From Streptomyces spinoverrucosus (GTDB lineage Bacteria > Actinomycetota > Actinomycetes > Streptomycetales > Streptomycetaceae), in the NCBI RefSeq assembly GCF_006539505.1, contig NZ_BJND01000007.1, positions 124,001-188,000 on the forward strand: 64,000 bases of DNA, written 5' to 3'. Position 1 is the first letter of the stretch, and each line of letters starts with the position of its first letter. Both the position numbers and the translations under genes were made by a program. The notes below the pieces were generated by a model. The model saw only the letters and a list, made by a program, of their open reading frames with translations. It was not told the DNA's origin and made no database searches. Shown piece after piece: positions 1 through 7,389 of this stretch.

Positions 1-121
1 CCGGCAGGGCGGCGGCCTGGCGTTCGCCCAGCTCGGTCAGGCCGGGGCCGGGGACGGCGGTGTCCAGCACGTAGGCGACGTTGGACGGGATCTGGCCGTG
101 ACGGACGAGCAGCAGGCGCAT
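1..121 (-). CDS. Histidine phosphatase family protein (5' fragment, runs off left edge)
   Basis: Only the first 40 codons are inside the window. They begin MRLLLVRHGQ, which carries the RHG catalytic-histidine signature of the histidine phosphatase (phosphoglycerate mutase-like) superfamily. A PGLTELGERQA stretch follows, the usual Leu-Gly-Gln-Ala segment after the loop. The ATG is preceded by GGAGG with a 9-nt spacer, so the start is well supported. The substrate cannot be told from this fragment; the family includes phosphatases of sugar phosphates, nucleotides and cobalamin precursors. The gene is divergent from the PAP2/DAGK gene, with 67 bp between them. Confidence 0.8.
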   Translation of the reverse strand, partial: MRLLLVRHGQIPSNVAYVLDTAVPGPGLTELGERQAAALP

Positions 122-188
122 CTATGGATTCCTCCGAGAGCCGGTCACCACCGGACAGAAACGGCCACTTCAGGGTACCCACCCCTAC

Positions 189-1676
189 ATGAGCCCAGAC
201 GTCGACCTCACCGCCCCGAAACCCGGCCGCCACGCCCTGCGCGACCGGCTGCTCGCACTGGACTACCGGCTGTTCGAGTTCGCCGCCGTACGGAACTGGC
301 CGGCCGCCGAACCCGTCCTGCCTCGGCTGAGCCGCAGCGCGAACCACGGTCTGCTGTGGTTCGCGACCGCCGGCGTCATCGCGGCGAGCCGCACCCCGAG
401 GGGCCGCCGGGCCGCCGCACGCGGTGTGGCCTCCCTCGCCCTGGCCTCGGCCACCATCAACACCCTCGGCAAGCGCAGCGTGCGCCGCCCCCGCCCGGTC
501 CTCGACCCGGTGCCGGCCGTCCGCCATCTGAAGCGACAGCCGATCACCACGTCCTTCCCGTCCGGCCACTCCGCCTCCGCCGCGGCCTTCGCGACCGGCG
601 TGGCCATGGAGTCCCCCACCTGGGGTGCCGTTGTAGCCCCGGTCGCGTTCTCGGTGGCGATGTCGCGCGTCTACACCGGCGTCCACTTCCCCAGCGACGT
701 GCTGGCGGGCGCGGCCCTCGGCGTGGGTGCCGCGTTCGCCGTTCGAGGGCTGGTGCCGACCCGCGACCAGGTCACGCTGCCGCCCCGGCCGCGCGCCGAC
801 GCCCCGGCGCTGCCCGAGGGCGAGGGGCTGGTTGTCGTCGCCAACACGGCGGCGGGCAGCTCCGACCGGGTGCGGGCGCTGCGGGACGCGCTGCCCCGGG
901 CGGAGGTCGTCGAGTGCGTGCCGGAGGACATGCCGGACGAGTTGGAGAAGGCGGCCGCCCGGGCCCGGGTGCTCGGCGTGTGCGGGGGCGACGGCACGGT
1001 GAACGCGGCCGCCGAGATCGCCGTGCGCCGCCGTCTGCCGCTCGCCGTGCTGCCCGGCGGCACCCTGAACCACTTCGCCCACGACCTCGGCGTGGAGGAC
1101 GTCCGGGCGCTGGGCCGGGCCGTCCAGCAGGGCGACGCGGTCCGCGTCGACGTGGGCCTCTTCGTGTGCGGCGAGAAGCAGGGCGTCTTCGTCAATACGT
1201 GCAGCCTGGGCGTCTATCCGGAGCTGGTGCGCGAGCGGGACCGCTGGTCGCACCGGATCGGCAGCTGGCCCGCCGGGGTGCTCGCGGCGCTGCGTGTCCT
1301 GCGCGCCGACCGGCATCCACTGGAGGCCGAACTGGGCGGCAGGGCAAGGCCGTTGTGGCTGCTGTTCGCCGGGAACGGCACCTACCACCGGATGGGGCTC
1401 GCACCGGCCCGCCGCAAGGACCTCGCGGACGGCCAGCTCGACGTACGGGTCGTGCACGGCGGACGGCGGCCCGCGCTGCGGCTGCTCGCCGCCGCCCTCG
1501 CCGGTCCGCTGACCCGCTCCCCCGCCCACGCGGCCGTCCAGGTCCGCCGGTTGCGGCTGTCCGGCGTCGCCCCGGGCACGCTCCTCGCCTACGACGGTGA
1601 GGTCATCGAGGTGGCGGGCGAGGTGACGCTGCAGAAGGTACCGGAGGCGCTGGTGGTGTACCGCCCGCTTCCCTGA
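189..1676 (+). CDS. PAP2 phosphatase / diacylglycerol kinase-like fusion protein
   Basis: The 495-residue protein joins two lipid-phosphate modules. Residues about 50-185 form a PAP2 (type 2 phosphatidic acid phosphatase) domain with all three motifs: K95-x6-R102-P103, PSGH at 124-127, and S159-R160-x5-H166-x3-D170. Residues about 210-495 look like a diacylglycerol kinase/sphingosine kinase catalytic domain, with GGDGT at 266-270 and a GGT-L-N-H nucleotide loop near 290. One half would remove and the other add a phosphate on a lipid, or the kinase-like half may bind or regulate. The phosphatase half has the hydrophobic stretches expected at a membrane. The Shine-Dalgarno sequence before this ATG is weak, but the frame has strong coding bias. 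Substrates are not shown by sequence. Confidence 0.85.
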   Translation: MSPDVDLTAPKPGRHALRDRLLALDYRLFEFAAVRNWPAAEPVLPRLSRSANHGLLWFATAGVIAASRTPRGRRAAARGVASLALASATINTLGKRSVRRPRPVLDPVPAVRHLKRQPITTSFPSGHSASAAAFATGVAMESPTWGAVVAPVAFSVAMSRVYTGVHFPSDVLAGAALGVGAAFAVRGLVPTRDQVTLPPRPRADAPALPEGEGLVVVANTAAGSSDRVRALRDALPRAEVVECVPEDMPDELEKAAARARVLGVCGGDGTVNAAAEIAVRRRLPLAVLPGGTLNHFAHDLGVEDVRALGRAVQQGDAVRVDVGLFVCGEKQGVFVNTCSLGVYPELVRERDRWSHRIGSWPAGVLAALRVLRADRHPLEAELGGRARPLWLLFAGNGTYHRMGLAPARRKDLADGQLDVRVVHGGRRPALRLLAAALAGPLTRSPAHAAVQVRRLRLSGVAPGTLLAYDGEVIEVAGEVTLQKVPEALVVYRPLP

Positions 1677-1785
1677 TGCAAGCTGACACCCCGTCAGTCC
1701 ATATGGCAGAACCATCTGTCTCATCATTCGGCCGACGCGTACGGTGGCGGAGGACGCCGACCGGTCGGACAAAAGGGGTACCGCC

Positions 1786-2607
1786 ATGCCGAAAGCGCAG
1801 GAGACCGCCGTCTACACGCACGGGCACCACGAGTCCGTGCTGCGTTCGCACACCTGGCGGACCGCCGCCAACTCGGCGGCCTACCTCCTCGGCTCGCTGA
1901 AGCCGCACATGCGGATCCTGGACATCGGCTGCGGGCCCGGCACGATCACCGCCGATCTGGCCGCGCTGGTCCCGGACGGGCACGTCACCGGCGTCGACCG
2001 GGCGCCGGAGATCCTGGACCGGGCGCGCGCCACGGCCGCCGACCGGGGACTGACCAACGTGGACTTCGCGGTCGGCGACGTGCACGCCCTGGACTTCCCC
2101 GACGACACGTTCTGCGTGGTCCACGCCCATCAGGTGCTCCAGCACGTCGGTGATCCGGTGCAGGCGCTGCGCGAGATGACACGGGTGACCAGACCGGGCG
2201 GTCTGATCGCCGCCCGCGACGCGGACTACGCCGCGATGACCTGGTATCCAGCCTCACCCGGCCTGGACGACTGGCTGGAGCTGTACCGGCGGGTGGCCCG
2301 CGCCAACGGGGGCGAGCCGGACGCGGGGCGGCGGCTGAAGGCCTGGGCGCTGCGGGCGGGCATCGGCGACATCACGGCCACGTCGAGCACCTGGACCTTC
2401 GCGACGCCACAGGAGCGGGAGTGGTGGAGCGGCCTGTGGGCGGACCGGACGCTGGCGTCCGCCTACGCGCGACAGGCCACCGAGGGCGGTCACGCGACCG
2501 AGGAGCAGTTGCGGGCCATGGCTCGGGCCTGGCGGGAGTGGGGGAAAGCGGCCGACGGCTGGTTCGGCGTTCTGCACGGAGAAATTCTGTGCCGCAAGGA
2601 AGGCTGA
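1786..2607 (+). CDS. Class I SAM-dependent methyltransferase
   Basis: This is a 273-residue Rossmann-fold methyltransferase. Motif I ILDIGCGPG lies at residues 44-52, an acidic residue in VTGVD ends strand beta2, and GDVHALDFPDDTF is the motif that contacts the adenine. The region resembles the UbiE/COQ5-like group, but the acceptor substrate is unknown. The ATG at 1786 has AAAAGGGG at good spacing; an in-frame GTG at 1744 would add 14 residues without a Shine-Dalgarno. It stands alone between the PAP2 fusion and a small membrane protein, so context gives little help. Confidence 0.85.
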   Translation: MPKAQETAVYTHGHHESVLRSHTWRTAANSAAYLLGSLKPHMRILDIGCGPGTITADLAALVPDGHVTGVDRAPEILDRARATAADRGLTNVDFAVGDVHALDFPDDTFCVVHAHQVLQHVGDPVQALREMTRVTRPGGLIAARDADYAAMTWYPASPGLDDWLELYRRVARANGGEPDAGRRLKAWALRAGIGDITATSSTWTFATPQEREWWSGLWADRTLASAYARQATEGGHATEEQLRAMARAWREWGKAADGWFGVLHGEILCRKEG

Positions 2608-2647
2608 AAAAGCGATTTAGGGAAACTCGGACGGCAGGAGGTTCATT

Positions 2648-2818
2648 ATGGTTCCCATCCTGCTCGTACTGCTTCTCGTGCTGATTCTCTTCGGTGCCGG
2701 GTTCGCCGTCGAGGTGCTCTGGTGGATCGCCATCGCCGTGCTGGTCCTGTGGCTCCTGGGATTCCTGCTCCGTGGCACGACCGCGGCGGGAGGCAGGGGA
2801 CGCTGGTACCGGTGGTGA
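2648..2818 (+). CDS. Small hydrophobic membrane protein (56 aa)
   Basis: This short gene encodes MVPILLVLLL followed by a second hydrophobic run (VEVLWWIAIAVLVLWLLGFL) and a basic, glycine-rich tail ending GRWYRW. Two transmembrane helices with a short cytoplasmic tail are the natural reading. Similar tiny hydrophobic proteins with an Arg/Trp tail are common in Streptomyces and other Gram-positives and have no assigned role. An AGGAGG-like site (GGCAGGAGG) precedes the ATG by about 7 nt. The gene converges on gvpK with only 14 bp between the stops. The amphipathic pattern and the ribosome site support it as real despite its size. Confidence 0.7.
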   Translation: MVPILLVLLLVLILFGAGFAVEVLWWIAIAVLVLWLLGFLLRGTTAAGGRGRWYRW

Positions 2819-2820
2819 AC

Positions 2821-2835
2821 TGACCCGGGGGGTCA
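2821..2835. terminator. Possible short bidirectional hairpin between the hydrophobic-protein gene and gvpK
   Basis: TGACCC and GGGTCA form 6-bp arms around a 3-nt loop in the gap between two converging genes; the 3' arm covers the gvpK stop. There is no T-run on either side, so this is a weak candidate. Confidence 0.3.
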
Positions 2836-3117
2836 CTCCCGGGGCAGCAGAGGTCCGAGCGGCCCGAGGTCCAGATTCAGGTCCTCGGGCCGCAGTCCGT
2901 AGCGCTCACGCAGCTCGGTCATACGGTCGTCGAGCAGCATCAGCGTGAGCCCGATCCGCTCCTCCTGCTCCTCGCTCAGGTCACCTTCGTCGAAGCGGCG
3001 CAGCGCCTGCCGTTCCATCAGCCGGCGCAGCAGTTCCACCACGGTCAGGACGAGCTTGACCAGGTCGCGTTCGACCGTGTCGGGCTCCAGGTCGAGTCGC
3101 TTGCGGGGAGCTGTCAC
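2833..3117 (-). CDS. gvpK: Gas vesicle protein GvpK
   Basis: A 94-residue protein with the GvpK pattern: RLDLEPDTVERDLVKLVLTV, then LLRRLMERQALRRFDEGDL, and LMLLDDRMTELRERYGL. GvpK is an accessory protein needed for gas vesicle assembly in other organisms; its exact function is not settled. It is the last gene of the minus-strand gvp series and overlaps gvpS by 4 bp (ATGA). The C-terminal DLNLDLGPLGPLL is typical of the actinobacterial form. Length is normal for the short GvpK type. Confidence 0.9.
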   Translation of the reverse strand: MTAPRKRLDLEPDTVERDLVKLVLTVVELLRRLMERQALRRFDEGDLSEEQEERIGLTLMLLDDRMTELRERYGLRPEDLNLDLGPLGPLLPRE

Positions 3118-3302
3118 GTCGAATCACCCCAGGGGGCCGGGACCTGCGCGTTCACGGAGCTGATCAGTGCGTTGAGGTCGATGCGGACGAGGTCGACGTC
3201 CGCGATGCGCAGGGTGATGTCGCCGGTGATCACCACGCCGCCGGCCAGCAGCCGGTCGAGCAGGTCCACCAGGGCGATCTCACGGCGTTCGATCACCGTC
3301 AC
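3114..3302 (-). CDS. gvpS: Gas vesicle protein GvpS (GvpA/J/M/S family)
   Basis: A 62-residue member of the GvpA/J/M/S family. It keeps the core helix-strand pattern LVDLLDRLLAGGVVITGDIT followed by LRIADVDLVRIDLNALISSV. The family forms or nucleates the vesicle wall. GvpS is a minor component known from actinobacterial and some Bacillus clusters, and is distinguished from GvpA here by the truncated N-terminus and position between gvpL and gvpK. It overlaps gvpL and gvpK by 4 bp on each side, which suggests translational coupling and fixed stoichiometry. Confidence 0.9.
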   Translation of the reverse strand: MTVIERREIALVDLLDRLLAGGVVITGDITLRIADVDLVRIDLNALISSVNAQVPAPWGDST

Positions 3303-4087
3303 GGCTTTTCCCCCGCGAAGGAATAGGCCGCCCAGGGGCCGGTGAGTTCCACTCGGATTCCCGGCATCTCGCCTTTCGTGCGGTCCACGATTTCCACGAA
3401 CTCCTCGGACTGCGCGCGCGGCACCAGATAGGCCGCGTTCAGCACATTACGGCCCGAGGTACCGGACAGCTGGGCGCTCTGGGGCGCGTGCAGCCGGGAG
3501 TCCTCGGCGTGCGCGGCAAGCATTTCGTGCAGCCGCTCCGCGAACTCCTCGGCTTTCCTCAGTCCCGACTCGTGTTCTTTGACGCGCTGGCTGCGGCGCC
3601 GCAAATAGTCCCGCCCGGACATGGCCTTTCCGGCCGCCCAGCCGTTTTCTGTATCCGGGCCCTGTGGGGACTCCGCGGATTCCCCGGCCGCCGATTCGAC
3701 GTACACCTTCACGCCCCATTCCACCCGGCCCGCCAGCCGGTCCAGAGTGCGCAGGAAATCGCCCTCGCGGGCCTCCAGCATCATCCGCACGCCGCTGTCG
3801 TCCCGGAAGACCGTGCCCAGCCGGAGCGGCAGCGGCGTCGTCACCGTGGTGAGCGCGTCGATCACGCCCTGGTGGGCCCTGGCGGTGGCGGTGAGCCAGT
3901 CGAGGTCCTCCAGATGGGCGCGCAGCGGCTCCTCGGCGAAGTCCCGCTCCGGCACCGCGCTGACGACCGCGACCAGGCCGCGGTGGTGCAGCAGCTTGGG
4001 CGGCGCGCCCGCCACGCCCGTCAGCTGGGACTGCAGGGCCGCGTCGAAGGGGCGGCAGACGGCGTACACGTACCGCAGTCCGGTCAT
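3299..4087 (-). CDS. gvpL: Gas vesicle protein GvpL (GvpL/GvpF family)
   Basis: 262 residues of the GvpL/GvpF family: LRYVYAVCRP at the N-terminus, RLGTVFRDDSGVRMML in the first domain, and EWGVKVYVE starting the second. The C-terminal ELTGPWAAYSFA is the family ending. GvpF/L proteins are assembly factors that interact with other minor Gvp proteins. The insert after the EWGVKVYVE strand is rich in Glu, Ser and Gly and looks disordered. The ATG at 4087 sits in an ATGA overlap with the gvpJ stop and has GGAGGAG upstream; the longer open frame to 4207 lacks gvp similarity. Confidence 0.92.
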   Translation of the reverse strand: MTGLRYVYAVCRPFDAALQSQLTGVAGAPPKLLHHRGLVAVVSAVPERDFAEEPLRAHLEDLDWLTATARAHQGVIDALTTVTTPLPLRLGTVFRDDSGVRMMLEAREGDFLRTLDRLAGRVEWGVKVYVESAAGESAESPQGPDTENGWAAGKAMSGRDYLRRRSQRVKEHESGLRKAEEFAERLHEMLAAHAEDSRLHAPQSAQLSGTSGRNVLNAAYLVPRAQSEEFVEIVDRTKGEMPGIRVELTGPWAAYSFAGEKP

Positions 4088-4410
4088 GGGCTCTCCTCCT
4101 GTGCGCGGCCGGTCTCCAGCGCCGCCAGTCGCTCGCGCAACTCGGCGTTCTCCCGGGCGAGTTCGTTGCGGCGAGCGCCCGACGACAGGGCCGGGTCGTC
4201 CTCCCACCAGTCGATACCCATCTCCTTCGCCTTGTCGACGGAGGCGACGATGAGCCGCAGCTTGATGGTGAGCAGTTCGATGTCGAGCAGGTTGATCCGG
4301 ATGTCGCCGGCGATGACGACGCCCTTGTCGAGCACCCGCTCCAAGATGTCGGCGAGGTTGGCGCCCCCGCCGTTGCCGTAGGGCTCGGGCAGGCGAGTCG
4401 GTGACGTCAT
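4084..4410 (-). CDS. gvpJ: Gas vesicle protein GvpJ (GvpA/J/M/S family)
   Basis: 108 residues. The conserved core LADILERVLDKGVVIAGDIR, then INLLDIELLTIKLRLIVASV, is followed by KAKEMGIDWWEDDP, an ending I associate with GvpJ rather than GvpA. A charged, probably coiled-coil tail (ARENAELRERLAALE) completes it. GvpJ is a minor wall-related protein thought to help shape or nucleate the vesicle. It starts in an ATGA overlap with gvpG and ends in one with gvpL. Confidence 0.9.
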   Translation of the reverse strand: MTSPTRLPEPYGNGGGANLADILERVLDKGVVIAGDIRINLLDIELLTIKLRLIVASVDKAKEMGIDWWEDDPALSSGARRNELARENAELRERLAALETGRAQEESP

Positions 4411-4820
4411 CGACGGCTCCGGGTGTCGGCGTACTCGTCCCGGTACTCGTCGTCGATCTCCACGGGCTCCTCGGTGTGATCGGTTTCCTTCTGCGGTCCG
4501 GGTTCCCCTTCCGCGCGGGGTTCCTCGTGGTCTTGCGGGGTCAGGTTCAGCCGCTTGCCGGCGACTGTCCCGTTGCCCGTTCCCGCGCTGCTGCGCGAAG
4601 CGATCTCCAGCCGGTCGAGGAGTTCGTCCTCCGCCCGGTCGAACTCCTCCTCGCTGATCTCCCCGGCCTCCAGCCGCCCCTCCAGCCGGGCCAGCTCGGC
4701 CCGGATCGTGGCGGGGTCGTAGTAGATCCGCTCCGCCTCGTGGAGCACCTGCCCGATGACCCAAGCGCTGCCGCGCACCGGCGCGAACGGCAGCAGCAGC
4801 ACCTCCGAGATCAGGCCCAT
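4407..4820 (-). CDS. gvpG: Gas vesicle protein GvpG
   Basis: The first 70 residues match GvpG: MGLISEVLLLPFAPVRG, an EAERIYYDPATIRAELARL helix, and GEISEEEFDRAEDELLDRLE. GvpG is a small helical assembly factor. Family members are usually about 80 residues; this one has an extra acidic tail of roughly 60 residues rich in Glu and Asp, seen in other streptomycete copies as far as I recall. It begins 4 bp after gvpF and overlaps gvpJ by 4 bp. Confidence 0.9.
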   Translation of the reverse strand: MGLISEVLLLPFAPVRGSAWVIGQVLHEAERIYYDPATIRAELARLEGRLEAGEISEEEFDRAEDELLDRLEIASRSSAGTGNGTVAGKRLNLTPQDHEEPRAEGEPGPQKETDHTEEPVEIDDEYRDEYADTRSRR

Positions 4821-4824
4821 GCCC

Positions 4825-5598
4825 TCACCCGGCCCCGGTGTCCACGCCGCCCGCCGTACTGCCCGCCGGCTCGGTGGGGCCGGGCTCGACGAAGCTGTAC
4901 GGGGGCAGCGGACCGTTCACCCGGATCTCCAGGTGCGGCAGGTCCTTGCGGGCCCGCTCCACGGCGGCCAGGAAGTTCTCCGCTGACCGCCGGTCCACCA
5001 GGAACGACACGTTGGCGAGCCAGCCGGTGGACTCCGGGCCCACGCCGACCGCGTCCGCGTCCGGCTCCAGGGCCCGTCGCAGCGCGAGCGCGTCCTCGGC
5101 CTCCTTGGCCTTGACCGCGGCCGCGACCATCTCGCCGAGCCGGATCTTGTCCTCGTAACCGCCCCCGTCCGCCTTCCGGTTGGCCTCCGCGAGCGTGCGG
5201 ATCTCGGGGCTCTCGGCCATCACATGGTGCAGGACGGCTTCCTCGACGTGGTTGGCCTTGACGTTGTACTCGATCCGGCCGTCCAGCGCCGTCAGGCGTT
5301 CCTCGTAGTGCTCGGCGCGCTCGGCCAGCACGCCCATGACCGCCGCGTCGTCCGGGGCGACGCTGCCGAACCGCATCGGCAGCACACACCCGGTCGATCC
5401 GGCCTCGGCGAGCACGTTCTGGTGGGCCAGCAGATCCTTGCGCTTGGGGCGCAGCCCTTCAGGCGCGTCGCTGACGATCGCCGCCAGGTCGCCCTCCTTC
5501 AGGATGCGCACGGGCCGGGCCGGGTCGCCGACGCCGCCCATGCCGTCGGGGAGGGCGGGATGCGAGCGCGCGGCGATGCCGTAGACGTACGTGCTCAC
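4825..5598 (-). CDS. gvpF: Gas vesicle protein GvpF (GvpL/GvpF family)
   Basis: 257 residues starting VSTYVYGIAARSHPALPDG. It has LPMRFGSVAPDDAAVMGVLA and EERLTALDGRIEYNVKANH in the first domain, and a second domain ending VNGPLPPYSF, the standard GvpF layout. GvpF in other bacteria contacts the vesicle surface and GvpA. The GTG start overlaps the gvpA stop as GTGA with CAGGAG just before it; a longer open frame upstream is out of register with gvpA and has no family similarity. gvpF and gvpL here are paralogous and flank gvpG and gvpJ. Confidence 0.92.
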   Translation of the reverse strand: MSTYVYGIAARSHPALPDGMGGVGDPARPVRILKEGDLAAIVSDAPEGLRPKRKDLLAHQNVLAEAGSTGCVLPMRFGSVAPDDAAVMGVLAERAEHYEERLTALDGRIEYNVKANHVEEAVLHHVMAESPEIRTLAEANRKADGGGYEDKIRLGEMVAAAVKAKEAEDALALRRALEPDADAVGVGPESTGWLANVSFLVDRRSAENFLAAVERARKDLPHLEIRVNGPLPPYSFVEPGPTEPAGSTAGGVDTGAG

Positions 5599-6020
5599 TC
5601 CTGCTCCTCCTTCCGGCGCGTGGACGTGGCCTTGCGGGCGCGCGGCCGGGACTCGCCCTCGCCTTCCCCACGCGCCTGCTTGAAGGCGTCGGAGACGGTC
5701 TGCGCGGCGCCGGCCAGCGCGCCCTTGGACTTTCCGCGCGCGCCGGACTCGGTGACCTCGCCGACGACGTCGGGCAGGCCGGGGCTCTTGCGCGGCCCGG
5801 CCTCCAGGTCGAGCCGGTTGCACGCCTCGGCGAAGCGCAGATAGGTGTCGACGCTGGCGACGACGACCCGGACATCGATCTTCAGGATCTCGATGCCGAC
5901 CAGGGAGACGCGGACGAACGCGTCGATCACGAGCCCCCTGTCGAGAACAAGTTCAAGCACGTCGTAGAGGCCGCTGCTGCCGCCTCCACCGCCGGTCTGC
6001 TGTGCCGGTACAACGGTCAT
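5595..6020 (-). CDS. gvpA: Gas vesicle structural protein GvpA
   Basis: 141 residues. The N-terminal half is the GvpA fold: LYDVLELVLDRGLVIDAFVR, then VSLVGIEILKIDVRVVVASV. It is the expected main wall protein that stacks into the hollow gas-filled shell. After residue 75 comes a basic, Ser/Gly/Lys-rich tail of about 65 residues, unlike the roughly 70-residue GvpA of cyanobacteria; long tails are usual in Streptomyces. It lies second in the cluster after gvpO, with a 46-bp gap and a GGAGGAA ribosome site, while the following genes overlap. That gap is the largest in the cluster and could allow separate initiation. Confidence 0.9.
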   Translation of the reverse strand: MTVVPAQQTGGGGGSSGLYDVLELVLDRGLVIDAFVRVSLVGIEILKIDVRVVVASVDTYLRFAEACNRLDLEAGPRKSPGLPDVVGEVTESGARGKSKGALAGAAQTVSDAFKQARGEGEGESRPRARKATSTRRKEEQE

Positions 6021-6066
6021 GCCGGCTGTTCCTCCTTGTCGGTGGGTGTGGCTCCGGGTGGGCGGC

Positions 6067-6417
6067 CTAACGGCCGCCCGGCCTGTGTGAGTCGGCCCGC
6101 CCGCGTTCGTAACGGCGAACGCGCCGGTAGCCGGTCAGTTGTCCGTCGGGGTCGAGATCGACCTGGTAGCTCGCCATCAGGCTCATCGTGTCGGGCACGC
6201 GGGCGAGTTCGAGGACCTCGACCTCCAGGGACCAGCCGTCCTCGGTCTGTTCGAAGGACGACACAGTCTCGGCGGCCATACCGGTGAGCTCCGCCAGCTG
6301 GGTGCGCGCCTGGCGCAGCACCTGCATGGGGCTCGGCCGGTCGTCCGCCGTACTTTCTTCCGCGTTGCGGGAGTTACGTGAATCCTGTGAATCGGACGGG
6401 TTCTGTGTGTTCGTCAT
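6067..6417 (-). CDS. gvpO: Gas vesicle protein GvpO
   Basis: 116 residues. An acidic, low-complexity N-terminus (many Asn, Ser, Asp) precedes the GvpO domain: QARTQLAELTGMAAETVSSF, WSLEVEVLELARVPDTMSLM and SYQVDLDPDGQLTGYRRVRR. GvpO is reported as important for vesicle expression in haloarchaea; its role in actinobacteria is unclear. The ATG at 6417 has GAGG 5 nt upstream; a GTG at 6423 is possible but less well placed. It lies only 45 bp after the ligD-type gene on the same strand, so the gvp cluster may share its transcript. Confidence 0.9.
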   Translation of the reverse strand: MTNTQNPSDSQDSRNSRNAEESTADDRPSPMQVLRQARTQLAELTGMAAETVSSFEQTEDGWSLEVEVLELARVPDTMSLMASYQVDLDPDGQLTGYRRVRRYERGRADSHRPGGR

Positions 6418-6462
6418 GGCCACCTCGAACTCCGGGTGGCCTGACGGCCCTTGGCCAAACCT

Positions 6463-7389
6463 TCAGCCACGCAAAGCGTTGAGCCGGCGCCGGGCCGGGC
6501 CGAGGGCGCGGCCGCGGCTCAGCACGCCGGCCCAGGGGTTGGTGCGGGCCTGGTCGACGGCGTCGGCGATGGTCCAGCGGCGCGGCCCGAAGTCGGGGTG
6601 GTCGAGCTGGTCCCAGGCGACGGGCACGGCGACGGGCGCGCCGGGCCTGGCCCGTACGGTGAAGGGGGCGACGGCGGTCTGGGCGTAGGCGTTGCGCTGT
6701 ACGTCGAGGTAGAGCCGGTCGCCGCGGTCCTTCTTGCGGGCGGCGGTGGTGAGCCGGTCGGGGTGCGCGGCGGCGAGGGTGTCGGCGACGTCCCTGGCGA
6801 ACTCGCGCACCTCGTCGAAGTCGTGGTGCCCGTTGAGCGGCACGACGATGTGCAGGCCGCGCGAGCCGGTGGTCATCAGCGCCGAGGGCAGCTTCAGTTC
6901 GTCGAGCAGTTCCCCGAGCTGCCAGGCCGCCTCGCGCACGGGCGCGAAGGAGTCGCCGGACGGGTCGAGGTCGAACACCATCCGGTCCGGCCGGTCGAGC
7001 CGGCCGGTCCGGGAGAGCCAGCGGTGCAGGGTGAGGCACGCCTGGTCGGCGAGGTAGACGAGGGTGGCGGCGTTGTCGCAGACGGTGTGGCAGACGGTGC
7101 CGCCCTCCTTGGGGACCTCGACGCGGGTGATCCACTCCGGATAGTTCTCCGGCGTGTTCTTCTGCATGAACTCGGGGCCGTCGAGGCCGTCCGGATGCCG
7201 CTGGAGCATCAGCGGACGGCCGCGCAGGTGCGGCAGCATGAACGGCGCGACGGCCCGGTAGTAGTCGACGAGGTCCCGTTTGGTGTACTCCTTGGCGTCC
7301 CCGCCGCCGGGGAAGAGCACCTTGTCCGGCCGATGCACCTCCACCGTGCGCCGCCCGGCCCGCACGGTGTGGACGTCGTCACCGCTCAC
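6463..7389 (-). CDS. ligD: LigD-type DNA polymerase/primase domain protein (NHEJ)
   Basis: 308 residues covering only the polymerase (primase-like) domain of LigD, without ligase or 3'-phosphoesterase parts. Visible are HRPDKVLFP at the N-terminus, the substrate-binding EFMQKNTPENYPEW, the catalytic D-x-D in MVFDLDPSG, TTGSRGLHIVVPL with the nucleotide-binding Ser and His, and the third Asp in RLYLDVQRN. Such proteins extend and fill ends during Ku-dependent end joining, with a preference for ribonucleotides. Streptomyces often encodes these domains in separate genes. The GTG start overlaps the transketolase stop (GTGA). Confidence 0.88.
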   Translation of the reverse strand: MSGDDVHTVRAGRRTVEVHRPDKVLFPGGGDAKEYTKRDLVDYYRAVAPFMLPHLRGRPLMLQRHPDGLDGPEFMQKNTPENYPEWITRVEVPKEGGTVCHTVCDNAATLVYLADQACLTLHRWLSRTGRLDRPDRMVFDLDPSGDSFAPVREAAWQLGELLDELKLPSALMTTGSRGLHIVVPLNGHHDFDEVREFARDVADTLAAAHPDRLTTAARKKDRGDRLYLDVQRNAYAQTAVAPFTVRARPGAPVAVPVAWDQLDHPDFGPRRWTIADAVDQARTNPWAGVLSRGRALGPARRRLNALRG

